Shown piece by piece: positions 25,289-32,474 of a stretch of DNA of 64,000 nt. Made by a program: the position numbers and the translations under genes. Numbering within the stretch: the first letter of the stretch is position 1; the number at the start of each line of letters is the position of its first letter. This stretch comes from Ruminiclostridium sp. (GTDB lineage Bacteria > Bacillota > Clostridia > Oscillospirales > Ruminococcaceae): positions 1-64,000 of the forward strand of contig JAFPUE010000027.1 of assembly GCA_017395555.1 (NCBI GenBank). The letters run 5' to 3'. Below the pieces are notes generated by a model. The model ran no database searches. It was not told where the DNA came from and saw only the letters and a list, made by a program, of their open reading frames with translations.

Positions 25289-25747
25289 TCACTGCTCCTC
25301 ACCCGAGGGGGTGACGAGTATTTCCATTTCGTTCTCGGAGACGAAATCCGAATTGATGTCTATGCTGTACTTGAACCACAGCCGTCCGCCCGCTTCACAG
25401 AGCGTGTTCTGTATATCATAGGTGTTTATCCCCATGGTGAAGTCACCGAACGGCGTTCCGTAAATGCAGTGATGCTTGACGTTCTTTTCAATGCACAGCG
25501 CGGAAGCGGCGGGACCCGTTCTCTCGACGGTTATGCTGCCACCGTTTACGGTCACGCTCACGCGGCAGTTCTCGTATCCGATCCCTTCCGTCTCCTCGTA
25601 GCCTATCACGGCTCCGTGCTTGGTCAGATCGTATTCGCCGACGGTGAAGAACTCTATCTTTTCTTCGTCGTCATCGCTTTTTACTATGCTTGTTATATTC
25701 AGATCAACAGGTATCATAAATGAGGGTTTTCCTTTCCGGGGGGTCAT
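25289..25747 (-). CDS. DUF1934 (YwiB-like) protein
   Basis: A 152-residue protein of the DUF1934 family, related to Bacillus YwiB and predicted to form a calycin-like beta-barrel. Typical features are YDLTKHGAVIGYEET, the HHCIYGTPFGDFTMGI stretch and the acidic FVSENEMEILVT ending. The function is unknown. The frame begins at 25747, overlapping the stop of the Ddl-like gene (ATGA). An ATG ten codons later (25717) has GGAAAGG 13 bases upstream and is a fair alternative. In Bacillus this gene is beside argS; here one gene separates them. Confidence 0.82.
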   Translation of the reverse strand: MTPRKGKPSFMIPVDLNITSIVKSDDDEEKIEFFTVGEYDLTKHGAVIGYEETEGIGYENCRVSVTVNGGSITVERTGPAASALCIEKNVKHHCIYGTPFGDFTMGINTYDIQNTLCEAGGRLWFKYSIDINSDFVSENEMEILVTPSGEEQ

Positions 25748-26802
25748 GCGTCAACATCTATCGCGAGACCAATGAGCTTATCCACAGCCTCGGGGTAGCT
25801 GTACCCGCTCTCGCGCATAAGCATGAGCAGCGAGCTTTCCGGAGTAAATCCGGGTATCGGGGTTATGCGGCGGAGCAGGATGCGTCCCTCGTCCGCAAGT
25901 CTGAACGACATTTTTGCACAGCCCTTGAAGCTCAGGCAGCGGAACACCTTCTTCGCAGTGCCGATTATCTCATTGCGCTGCTCGTCGGTGAGCTCCGGGT
26001 CCGCCTTGAACTCGGCGGTATATGCCGCGGCGGAGTTTATGCCGTGATTTTTCGCGATCTCTCCGAGAACCGTCGTCTCGACTTCATACGAGCTGCCCAT
26101 TACCGCGATCTCTATCGTTCTGCCGCTGAGGTCTTCCTCGACAATAGCGGTGTGGTGGTGCGAGAACGCGATCTTTGCCGCGGCCTTCATTTCCTCCGCG
26201 TTATTGACCTGATTCGCGCCGATAGAGGACGAACAGCTTGATGCCGAAACGTAAAGCGGGTATTTGAGTTTCTTCTCGATCTCGGCTATACGCTCGTTTA
26301 TTATGTTCATATCGCTGCGTTCAAGGATAGCATAATTCGGCACGCCTATACCGAAGGACTGGAGTATCAGGTGCGTCATTATCTTGTCCATACAGAACAC
26401 GGCGGTCTCCGGGCTGCAATCCACATACGGTATTTTTGACAGCTTCAGCAACGCCTGTATCCTTCCGCCCTCACCGTACTTACCGTGGAGCACCGACATT
26501 ACCACATCAACGCGCTTGAAGGCTGTCGAGCCGTCGGACATTATCGTGATTATGCCGCCATGGAGCGGATCGGGGCTGATTATCGCGGAGCAGCAGTCTC
26601 CGGACATCTCCCATGTCCCGTTCTTTACCTCCTCAAAACTGCCGGGGAAATAAAGCCACCTGCCCGCTTTCGTAATACCGATAGGAGTTATGTCATACTT
26701 TTCTGTCGAGAGGCCGTTCAGCAGTGAGTATGCCGACACAAGCGAGACCTTGTGATCCTTTGTTGCGCCGCCGAATAAAACGGCTATCCTGATTTTTGCC
26801 AT
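25744..26802 (-). CDS. D-alanine--D-alanine ligase-like ATP-grasp protein, probably catalytically dead
   Basis: A 352-residue homologue of Ddl, complete in length. The fold markers remain (FGGATKDHKVSL, VLHGKYGEGG, a CMDK segment, a C-terminal PIPGFT loop). Aligned with E. coli DdlB, the catalytic set is lost: K144 becomes S186, R255 becomes K297, and the three magnesium ligands D257, E270 and N272 become S299, R312 and T314. E15 is Asp, and E187 falls on Thr. It should not make D-Ala-D-Ala. It may bind a ligand or regulate wall synthesis. The promoter and AAAGGA ribosome site are good, so this is a maintained gene rather than a decaying one. A functional ddl must lie elsewhere. Confidence 0.82.
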   Translation of the reverse strand: MAKIRIAVLFGGATKDHKVSLVSAYSLLNGLSTEKYDITPIGITKAGRWLYFPGSFEEVKNGTWEMSGDCCSAIISPDPLHGGIITIMSDGSTAFKRVDVVMSVLHGKYGEGGRIQALLKLSKIPYVDCSPETAVFCMDKIMTHLILQSFGIGVPNYAILERSDMNIINERIAEIEKKLKYPLYVSASSCSSSIGANQVNNAEEMKAAAKIAFSHHHTAIVEEDLSGRTIEIAVMGSSYEVETTVLGEIAKNHGINSAAAYTAEFKADPELTDEQRNEIIGTAKKVFRCLSFKGCAKMSFRLADEGRILLRRITPIPGFTPESSLLMLMRESGYSYPEAVDKLIGLAIDVDA

Positions 26803-26836
26803 GATGCCTGTCCTTTCAGAAATACATTATTATATT

Positions 26837-26865
26837 ATTATAACACATTCAGACGAGTTTTTCAA
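26837..26865 (-). promoter_or_regulatory. Promoter of the Ddl-like / DUF1934 genes
   Basis: On the minus strand TTGAAA (26865-26860), 17 bases and TATAAT (26842-26837), 35 bases before the start codon. Confidence 0.75.
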
Positions 26866-26903
26866 TACTTAACTATAATATAATTGAGATTTATTATTTT
26901 AAC

Positions 26904-26936
26904 GTTTCATATCCCGCATACGGCAGGGTATGAAAC
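26904..26936. repeat. Intergenic inverted repeat
   Basis: GTTTCATA (26904-26911) pairs with TATGAAAC (26929-26936), with an inner CCC/GGG pairing. It lies between two divergent promoters and belongs to the small hairpin family with TTCATATCCCG at its left end. Confidence 0.55.
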
Positions 26937-26984
26937 AACACAGATCTTTTCAAAACTATGTATAAAATTTATCCGTTTTCCCCC

Positions 26985-27013
26985 TTTACAAGGAGAAAGG
27001 CAGATGATATAAT
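26985..27013 (+). promoter_or_regulatory. Promoter of the acidic protein / acetylesterase operon
   Basis: TTTACA (26985-26990), 17 bases and TATAAT (27008-27013), 21 bases before the start codon. Confidence 0.75.
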
Positions 27014-27034
27014 TACTGTAAAGGAAGTGAAGCT

Positions 27035-27451
27035 ATGTGGCTTTTCGGTAAAAAAGAGGAAGATGACGAGCCGGATATATACGACGAGGACGAGATCGAC
27101 GAGCTGTTGATAGACAGCGCGCTTTATTTCGACACGCCCGAGCTGCGAGATATGAGCTTAACCATATATCCGAAGGATATTTACCGGCTCGACACGGACG
27201 CACTGCTCGAAAGCATAGAACAGCTCCCTTACGAGTTCAGGTGCTATCTCGATACGCGGCGCGCATTCTCGAACGCGCTGGTAAGCTGTCGGGAACAGAT
27301 ATCCGACTATGTAAGCTACGAGGGCGGCAGAAGTGCGGAGTACAGCAGATCGTTCGAGTATGACGACAAGCCGGTAAGCATAACGTTCACGCTCAGCAGA
27401 GACAGCGACAACTCTCCGTTTGCATTTACTGTTGACATTAAAACCGAATAA
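27035..27451 (+). CDS. Hypothetical acidic protein
   Basis: A 138-residue soluble protein I do not recognise. The N-terminal 30 residues are very acidic (KKEEDDEPDIYDEDEID); the rest has mixed alpha/beta character with a Tyr/Arg-rich middle and a beta-strand-rich end. A promoter with the -10 box 21 bases upstream and AAGGAAG before the ATG support the start. The acetylesterase gene starts 23 bases after its stop, so the two are probably cotranscribed. Confidence 0.65.
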   Translation: MWLFGKKEEDDEPDIYDEDEIDELLIDSALYFDTPELRDMSLTIYPKDIYRLDTDALLESIEQLPYEFRCYLDTRRAFSNALVSCREQISDYVSYEGGRSAEYSRSFEYDDKPVSITFTLSRDSDNSPFAFTVDIKTE

Positions 27452-27474
27452 AACAAAGCAGAAAGGAACAACCA

Positions 27475-28965
27475 ATGATAAGAATTTCACCCATGTTCAG
27501 CGACGGTATGGTGCTGCAAAGAGGAAAGAATATTAGCGTTTTCGGCACGGCGGACGACGGCTGCCGCGTTACGGTGACTCTCGGCGGAGATACCGCCGTA
27601 GCAACGGCAAGAGACGGCAGGTGGACTGCCGTTCTCCCCGCGCGAAAAGCGGAGAACGGACTTGACATGACCGTGACCGCGGACGGCTTTTCGCGGACGT
27701 TCACGGATATCGCCGTGGGCGAGGTGTGGCTTGCGGGCGGGCAGTCCAATATGGAGTACGAGCTTCAGAACTGCACCACAGGCAAGGAGCACCTCGAAAA
27801 CGACACGGGCGTGAATGTCCGCTTCTACTACACGCAGAAGATTAACAGCCTTGAACCGGACTACGAGGAAAAGATAACAAACAACGGCTGGCAGAAATTC
27901 GACAGCGAGACCGCAAAGTGCTGGTCAGCGGTGGGGTATATCTTCGCGAAAAAGCTGTCAGAAAAGCTCGGCTGCACAGTCGGCGTTATCGGCTGCAACT
28001 GGGGCGGCACGAAAGCCTGCCACTGGATGAGCGCCGAAAGCCTTGAAAAAGACACGGATATGCGCTTCGACTACGACAAATACCTCGCGGCTATCGAAGG
28101 TAAGAGCGACGAGGAGCTGACAAAGGAATACCGCGAATACGAGGAATACCACAACGCGTGGAACCTGCGCAGCGCGGATTACTACAACAATACTCCGGAC
28201 GCAACATGGGACGGCTGCATAAAGGCGTGCGGCGAGTGCAGATATCCCGGCCCCCCCGTGCCGCTCAACCCGTTCTGCCCGACTGCGCTTTACCGCAGCA
28301 TGATAAAGGTGGTCTGCCCGTACACGATCTCGGGATTTCTGTACTATCAGGGCGAGAGCGACGACGACAACCCACAGAATTACTACAAGCTCCTGCGCGG
28401 GCTGATAGACCTCTGGCGCACGGATTGGGGCGATCCTTCGCTTCCTTTCCTTATCGTGCAGCTCCCGATGCATCTTTACAAAGGCGATACGGACAGAAAG
28501 AACTGGTGCCTTATCCGTGAAGCGCAGGACAAGGTGTACCGCACAGTGAAGAACACGGGACTCGCGGTAGCCATAGACTGCGGAGAATTCAACGAGATAC
28601 ACCCGCATGACAAGGAAGTTGTCGCGCAGCGCCTTTATGAGCAGGCGCTCCCACTCGTTTACGGCGGAGAACCGAACCCGCCGCTTCTTTACACATCAGC
28701 TATCCGCAAAAACAACGCCATAGAGATAACCACCAACACCCGCGGAACTCTGGAAGTACGCGGTGAAAAGTCGGGCTTTGAGATCGCGGGCGCGGACGGC
28801 GTATTCAAGCCCGCCGATTTTGAGATCACCGGCAGCCGGATCAGCGTATTCAGCCCCGATGTTCCCGAGCCGGAGTATGTCCGCTACCTCTGGACAAACT
28901 ACACCGACATAATACCGATATACGCAAAGGACAGCGGCGTACCGCTTGCCCCGTTCAGAGCATAA
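27475..28965 (+). CDS. Sialate O-acetylesterase family protein (SGNH fold)
   Basis: A 496-residue SGNH esterase of the sialate O-acetylesterase family. An N-terminal beta-sandwich (1-80) is followed by GGQSNME with nucleophile S91, then GCNWGGT, YYQGESDD near residue 303, and the catalytic H376 in EIHPHD. Family members remove acetyl groups from sialic acids or from xylan side chains. There is no signal peptide, so it works on imported or intracellular sugars. It is the second gene of a small operon that ends in a clear terminator. With GH31 at the window start it suggests a glycan-using lifestyle; which acetylated sugar is used cannot be told. Confidence 0.88.
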   Translation: MIRISPMFSDGMVLQRGKNISVFGTADDGCRVTVTLGGDTAVATARDGRWTAVLPARKAENGLDMTVTADGFSRTFTDIAVGEVWLAGGQSNMEYELQNCTTGKEHLENDTGVNVRFYYTQKINSLEPDYEEKITNNGWQKFDSETAKCWSAVGYIFAKKLSEKLGCTVGVIGCNWGGTKACHWMSAESLEKDTDMRFDYDKYLAAIEGKSDEELTKEYREYEEYHNAWNLRSADYYNNTPDATWDGCIKACGECRYPGPPVPLNPFCPTALYRSMIKVVCPYTISGFLYYQGESDDDNPQNYYKLLRGLIDLWRTDWGDPSLPFLIVQLPMHLYKGDTDRKNWCLIREAQDKVYRTVKNTGLAVAIDCGEFNEIHPHDKEVVAQRLYEQALPLVYGGEPNPPLLYTSAIRKNNAIEITTNTRGTLEVRGEKSGFEIAGADGVFKPADFEITGSRISVFSPDVPEPEYVRYLWTNYTDIIPIYAKDSGVPLAPFRA

Positions 28966-28994
28966 AGCGAGACCAGATACCGAAAGACAAAAGG

Positions 28995-29038
28995 AAATAC
29001 CGTTATTTGTTCCTGTAAATAAATGGCGGTATTTTTTT
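28995..29038 (+). terminator. Terminator of the acetylesterase operon
   Basis: AAATACCG pairs with CGGTATTT (with an inner TATTT/AAATA pairing) and is followed by TTTTT, 30 bases after the esterase stop codon. Confidence 0.85.
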
Positions 29039-29133
29039 CTTTAAATAAACCGTTCGGCGCTGAAAAGAATAATATTGTCCGGCAGATGTTTTTGCCGGAA
29101 TCCGATCAGCTGTTGTACGAACGGAGGAACATT

Positions 29134-29688
29134 ATGAAGAAGAAAATAACGGCAATTGTCGCCGCGGCATATATCGCTTCGCTTATGACATTCGGCGCTT
29201 ATGCGCAGGCTCCCGCCGATAATATCGCGGAAGGCGCGGGCGATACCGTCGAAAATATCGGCGAAGGTGCCGGTGAAGTGCTTGACGGTATAGGAGACGG
29301 CATCTCCGATGTTGCGGACGGTATAGGCGACGCTGCGGGAGATGTGCTCGACGGAGCGGGTAATGCGGTAGAGGATATAACCGGCGGTGACCCCGGTGAC
29401 GAGATAGTCCCGGAAGACATCGACGAACCGGACCTCGAAGAAGAAGAGCTTACCGAGATCTCGGATGACGAGGACGTTGAAGATACGGAAGAGACCGAGG
29501 ACGAACCCGAGGACGAGGACGAAGACGGAGCAATCTATGAAGCCGAGATCAATACCGGCAACAGAAACGACAGGAACCCTGCAACGGGCGGTCTGCCCTT
29601 TATGACAGCGGGACTTGTTTCCGTAGCTGCCGCCGGTGTGGCATACCTCACCAAAAAGCGTAATCTCGAAAACGGCACGACGCGGTAA
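29134..29688 (+). CDS. Acidic surface protein with 11-residue repeats and NPATG sortase-like signal
   Basis: A 184-residue secreted protein. A signal peptide (1-25) ends near AYA-QA. Residues 30-84 contain five consecutive 11-residue units of the (N/G)I(A/G)(E/D)G..(D/E)V(L/A)(D/E) pattern. An Asp/Glu-rich stretch (85-135) follows, then NPATG (148-152), a hydrophobic segment and KKR, as in proteins covalently anchored by sortase. The start at 29134 is set by GGAGG seven bases upstream; an open frame extends 37 codons further upstream with no ribosome site. The family is unknown. The 11-residue period suggests an amphipathic helix or a right-handed coiled coil. Confidence 0.8.
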   Translation: MKKKITAIVAAAYIASLMTFGAYAQAPADNIAEGAGDTVENIGEGAGEVLDGIGDGISDVADGIGDAAGDVLDGAGNAVEDITGGDPGDEIVPEDIDEPDLEEEELTEISDDEDVEDTEETEDEPEDEDEDGAIYEAEINTGNRNDRNPATGGLPFMTAGLVSVAAAGVAYLTKKRNLENGTTR

Positions 29689-29768
29689 AGAAGGTTTCCA
29701 AAGGCGCACAGGACGCGCGCACAAAGAGAAACCTTCCGGACAGACAGGGACAATAACAAATTATAAAG

Positions 29769-29809
29769 GCTCTCGCGTGACCGTACGGCTGCGTGAGAGT
29801 TTTTATTTT
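29769..29809 (+). terminator. Terminator of the 11-residue-repeat surface protein gene
   Basis: CTCTCGCG pairs with CGTGAGAG (one G-U pair) and runs into TTTTTATTTT, about 80 bases after the stop codon. Confidence 0.8.
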
Positions 29810-29837
29810 GCACCAAAAGAAAAGCATGCTGCACCAC

Positions 29838-29866
29838 TTGAAAATTATCCGGAAATATGGTAAACT
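29838..29866 (+). promoter_or_regulatory. Promoter of the DUF1624-like gene
   Basis: TTGAAA (29838-29843), 17 bases and TAAACT (29861-29866), 38 bases before the chosen start codon. Confidence 0.55.
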
Positions 29867-29904
29867 GTATGTGCTGCCGCAGGACGGCACGGAAAGGAAC
29901 TGTC

Positions 29905-30666
29905 ATGGGAAAAAGAATTGGGCTTATTGACGAGATACGCGGTTTCACATATATCGCGATGATAATATACCACGCCTACTACGATATCGTGTTCGTTTAC
30001 GGGCACGCGCTTCCCGATATCGTGAACACGGTCATGCGGTTTATTCAGCCGCTTATTGCCGGAACCTTCATAGTTATCGCCGGCATTTCCTCGAATTTCT
30101 CATCGAACAACTTCAAGCGCGGAACGCTGTATTTCTTCTGCGGTATGCTGCTAACGTTCGCGACTGCCGTAGCGATGCCGTCCGAGCTGATAGTCTTCGG
30201 AATACTGCATTTTATGGGATTTGCGGCTATGATCTATGGCTTTATCGGCAAGTTCACCGAGAGGATCCCGAGCATTATCGGAATCGTGCTGTTCTCGCTG
30301 CTTTTTGCCGCGACACTTAACGTACCTCTCGGGTATATCGGCATCAACGGACTTTTCTCTGCTCCGCTCCCGTCCTTCCTTTACGGGCATTACTGGCTGT
30401 TCCCGCTCGGCTTCACGTCCTCTGCGTTTTACAGCAGCGATTACTTCCCGCTGATACCGAATCTGTTTCTGTTCCTTGCGGGAGCCTCACTCGGTGTGTA
30501 TCTGAAATCCGGGCGCGCGCCGAAAGGCATATATCCGAACCGTTTCAAGGCTATGTCGTTCATAGGGCGGCACGGGATATGGATATATCTCCTGCACCAG
30601 CCGGTGATAATACTTGTCCTCGACATCATCTTCAAGCTGACCGGACAAGGAACAGTTTTCCTGTAA
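29905..30666 (+). CDS. DUF1624/HGSNAT-like membrane acyltransferase homologue
   Basis: A 253-residue integral membrane protein with about seven helices. The opening RIGLIDEIRGFTYIAMIIYHAYYD fits the heparan-alpha-glucosaminide N-acetyltransferase-like (DUF1624) family, whose RxxxIDxxRG...H pattern includes the predicted acetyl-transfer His. Members may move acetyl groups across the membrane onto sugars. The start at 29905 has AAGGA seven bases before it; a frame extension to 29857 lies inside the promoter region and is rejected. It is a single-gene unit. The substrate is unknown. Confidence 0.72.
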   Translation: MGKRIGLIDEIRGFTYIAMIIYHAYYDIVFVYGHALPDIVNTVMRFIQPLIAGTFIVIAGISSNFSSNNFKRGTLYFFCGMLLTFATAVAMPSELIVFGILHFMGFAAMIYGFIGKFTERIPSIIGIVLFSLLFAATLNVPLGYIGINGLFSAPLPSFLYGHYWLFPLGFTSSAFYSSDYFPLIPNLFLFLAGASLGVYLKSGRAPKGIYPNRFKAMSFIGRHGIWIYLLHQPVIILVLDIIFKLTGQGTVFL

Positions 30667-30721
30667 ATCGGGTCAGAATACCCACGAAAACAGCATTTAC
30701 TTTTCATTCAGCAAAACTCCG

Positions 30722-30893
30722 GCTCCGCCGCGAATCGGCGGAGCAGAGACTTCTCCGTGTATTCCTCCCGCCCGACTGCTCTGAGGGCACCAATCGACAC
30801 TTTCCGATAGAAGAATGTCACCGGTGACTCGAAGAGAGGCGGGCGGGAGCGGCGTTCTTTGGTTACTTTCTGCCGCTGTAGGCAGAAAGTAAC
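30722..30893. repeat. Composite palindromic non-coding module
   Basis: The 423-base gap 30667-31089 has no gene but contains nested palindromes: GCTCCGCCG/CGGCGGAGC (30722-30744), a long-range pair CTCCCGCCCG (30765-30774) with CGGGCGGGAG (30840-30849) enclosing the perfect 12-base palindrome GTCACCGGTGAC (30818-30829), and a 13-base perfect hairpin GTTACTTTCTGCC/GGCAGAAAGTAAC (30862-30893). The first two enclose or adjoin each other, and no U-tract follows. It looks like a dispersed palindromic element or a structured RNA. Confidence 0.6.
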
Positions 30894-30994
30894 TCGCACC
30901 GCCGGCAGAGAGCGGCAAAAGGAAGCATAACCATTCGCGGGCGAAATGAAACAAAAAGTAAATTTTGCAGCCGTGTCAAATTCCTCTTAAGCTA

Positions 30995-31022
30995 TTGACA
31001 TTTTATGAAAATGTGATATAAT
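30995..31022 (+). promoter_or_regulatory. Promoter of the Fe-alcohol dehydrogenase
   Basis: TTGACA (30995-31000), a 16-base spacer and TATAAT (31017-31022), both perfect consensus boxes, about 68 bases before the start codon. Confidence 0.85.
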
Positions 31023-31089
31023 TATTTATGTAAGCCAAAAATAATTTGGCGGAAATCACAACGAAATAAACAAAACGGAGGAAACGATC

Positions 31090-32235
31090 ATGGCTAACAG
31101 GATAATACTCAATACCGTATCTTACCACGGAAAGGGCGCTATTGCCGAAATACCGGGCATTGCGAAAGCAAAGGGCTTCAAGCACATCTTTGTATGCTCC
31201 GATCCGGATCTCATCAAGTTCGGAGTTACCGCAAAGGTAACAGACCTGCTCGACAAGGCTTCGCTCCCCTATACCGTATATTCCGACATCAAGCCCAATC
31301 CCACTATCGAGAACGTGACGGGCGGCGTTGAAGCGTTCAAGAAGTGCGGCGCGGATTCAATGATCGCGATAGGCGGCGGCTCGTCTATGGATACCGCAAA
31401 GGCTATCGGAATCATCATCACGAATCCCGAATTTGCAGATGTCCGTTCGCTTGAGGGCGTTGCTCCCACAAAGAACCACGCCGTTCCGACTGTCGCAGTT
31501 CCGACAACCGCAGGAACAGCAGCGGAAGTAACCATAAACTACGTTATAACCGACGCTGAAAAGGAGCGCAAGTTTGTCTGCGTTGACGAGCACGATATCC
31601 CCGATGTTGCGATAGTTGATCCCGAAATGATGTACACCATGCCCAAGAGCCTTACCGCGGCAACCGGTATGGATGCGCTCACACACGCTATCGAGGGCTA
31701 CACCACAAAGGCTGCGTGGGAAATGACGGATATGTTCCACCTCGAAGCTATCAGGCTCATATCGAAGAACCTTCGCGGCGCAGTCGATAATATCCCCGAA
31801 AACAGGGAGGGCATGGCTCTCGCACAGTACATCGCGGGTATGGGATTCTCTAATGTCGGTCTCGGCATAGCTCACTCCATCGCTCACACCCTCGGTGCGC
31901 ACTACGACACACCGCACGGCGTTGCCTGCGCGATGATGCTCCCGATCGTCATGGAGTACAATCAGGACTTCACGGGCGAGAGATACAGGGAGATCGCACG
32001 CGCTATGGGCGTTGAGGGCGTTGACGCCATGTCGCAGGCGGAATACCGCAAGGCGGCTATCGACGCGGTAAAGAAGCTCTCCGCCGATGTGGGTATCCCC
32101 GCAAAGAACGACAAGATCAAGGAAGAAGACCTTGACAGGCTCGCAGAGGACGCTTACGCGGATGCCTGCCGCCCCGGCAACCCGAGAGACACAAGCGTTG
32201 AAGAACTCAAGGAGCTTTACAGAAAGATCATGTGA
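31090..32235 (+). CDS. Iron-containing alcohol dehydrogenase
   Basis: A 381-residue group III alcohol dehydrogenase, related to FucO and the butanol dehydrogenases. The NAD(P) loop GGGSSMD is at 96-101, and the iron ligands D195, H199, H262 and H276 are each one less than those of E. coli FucO (196, 200, 263, 277). It reduces an aldehyde such as acetaldehyde, butyraldehyde or lactaldehyde to regenerate NAD during fermentation. A perfect promoter, a GGAGG ribosome site and a strong terminator make it a single-gene unit, suggesting high expression. The exact substrate is not decided by sequence; lack of a linked aldehyde dehydrogenase favours a broad role. Confidence 0.92.
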   Translation: MANRIILNTVSYHGKGAIAEIPGIAKAKGFKHIFVCSDPDLIKFGVTAKVTDLLDKASLPYTVYSDIKPNPTIENVTGGVEAFKKCGADSMIAIGGGSSMDTAKAIGIIITNPEFADVRSLEGVAPTKNHAVPTVAVPTTAGTAAEVTINYVITDAEKERKFVCVDEHDIPDVAIVDPEMMYTMPKSLTAATGMDALTHAIEGYTTKAAWEMTDMFHLEAIRLISKNLRGAVDNIPENREGMALAQYIAGMGFSNVGLGIAHSIAHTLGAHYDTPHGVACAMMLPIVMEYNQDFTGERYREIARAMGVEGVDAMSQAEYRKAAIDAVKKLSADVGIPAKNDKIKEEDLDRLAEDAYADACRPGNPRDTSVEELKELYRKIM

Positions 32236-32273
32236 TAAGGCTCCGCCCTCCATTGAATAGCAGATAAATATTA

Positions 32274-32316
32274 TTGCTTCCCTATCCGCCGGTAACGGGT
32301 AGGGAAGCAAATTTTA
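32274..32316 (+). terminator. Terminator of the alcohol dehydrogenase
   Basis: A stem of about 15 pairs, TTGCTTCCCTA...CCG with CGGGTAGGGAAGCAA (32274-32288 and 32296-32310), is followed by ATTTTATTG. Confidence 0.85.
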
Positions 32317-32388
32317 TTGTTGTCTGTTTTTTAGGGTATAAAAATGCACAAAAGCTGTATGCAATGCACTGAAAGCGCCGATTTTGTA

Positions 32389-32417
32389 TTGACAGAACAC
32401 AGTTTTTTTTGTATAAT
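32389..32417 (+). promoter_or_regulatory. Consensus promoter of the c-di-GMP / hybrid-kinase operon
   Basis: TTGACA (32389-32394), 17 bases and TATAAT (32412-32417), a perfect match in boxes and spacing, 57 bases before the first start codon of a four-gene operon that runs to 42881. Confidence 0.9.
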
Positions 32418-32474
32418 AATATAATGGTTTATTATGTGCAGAACTGACCCCACAGGACCCAACGGAGGTACAAA

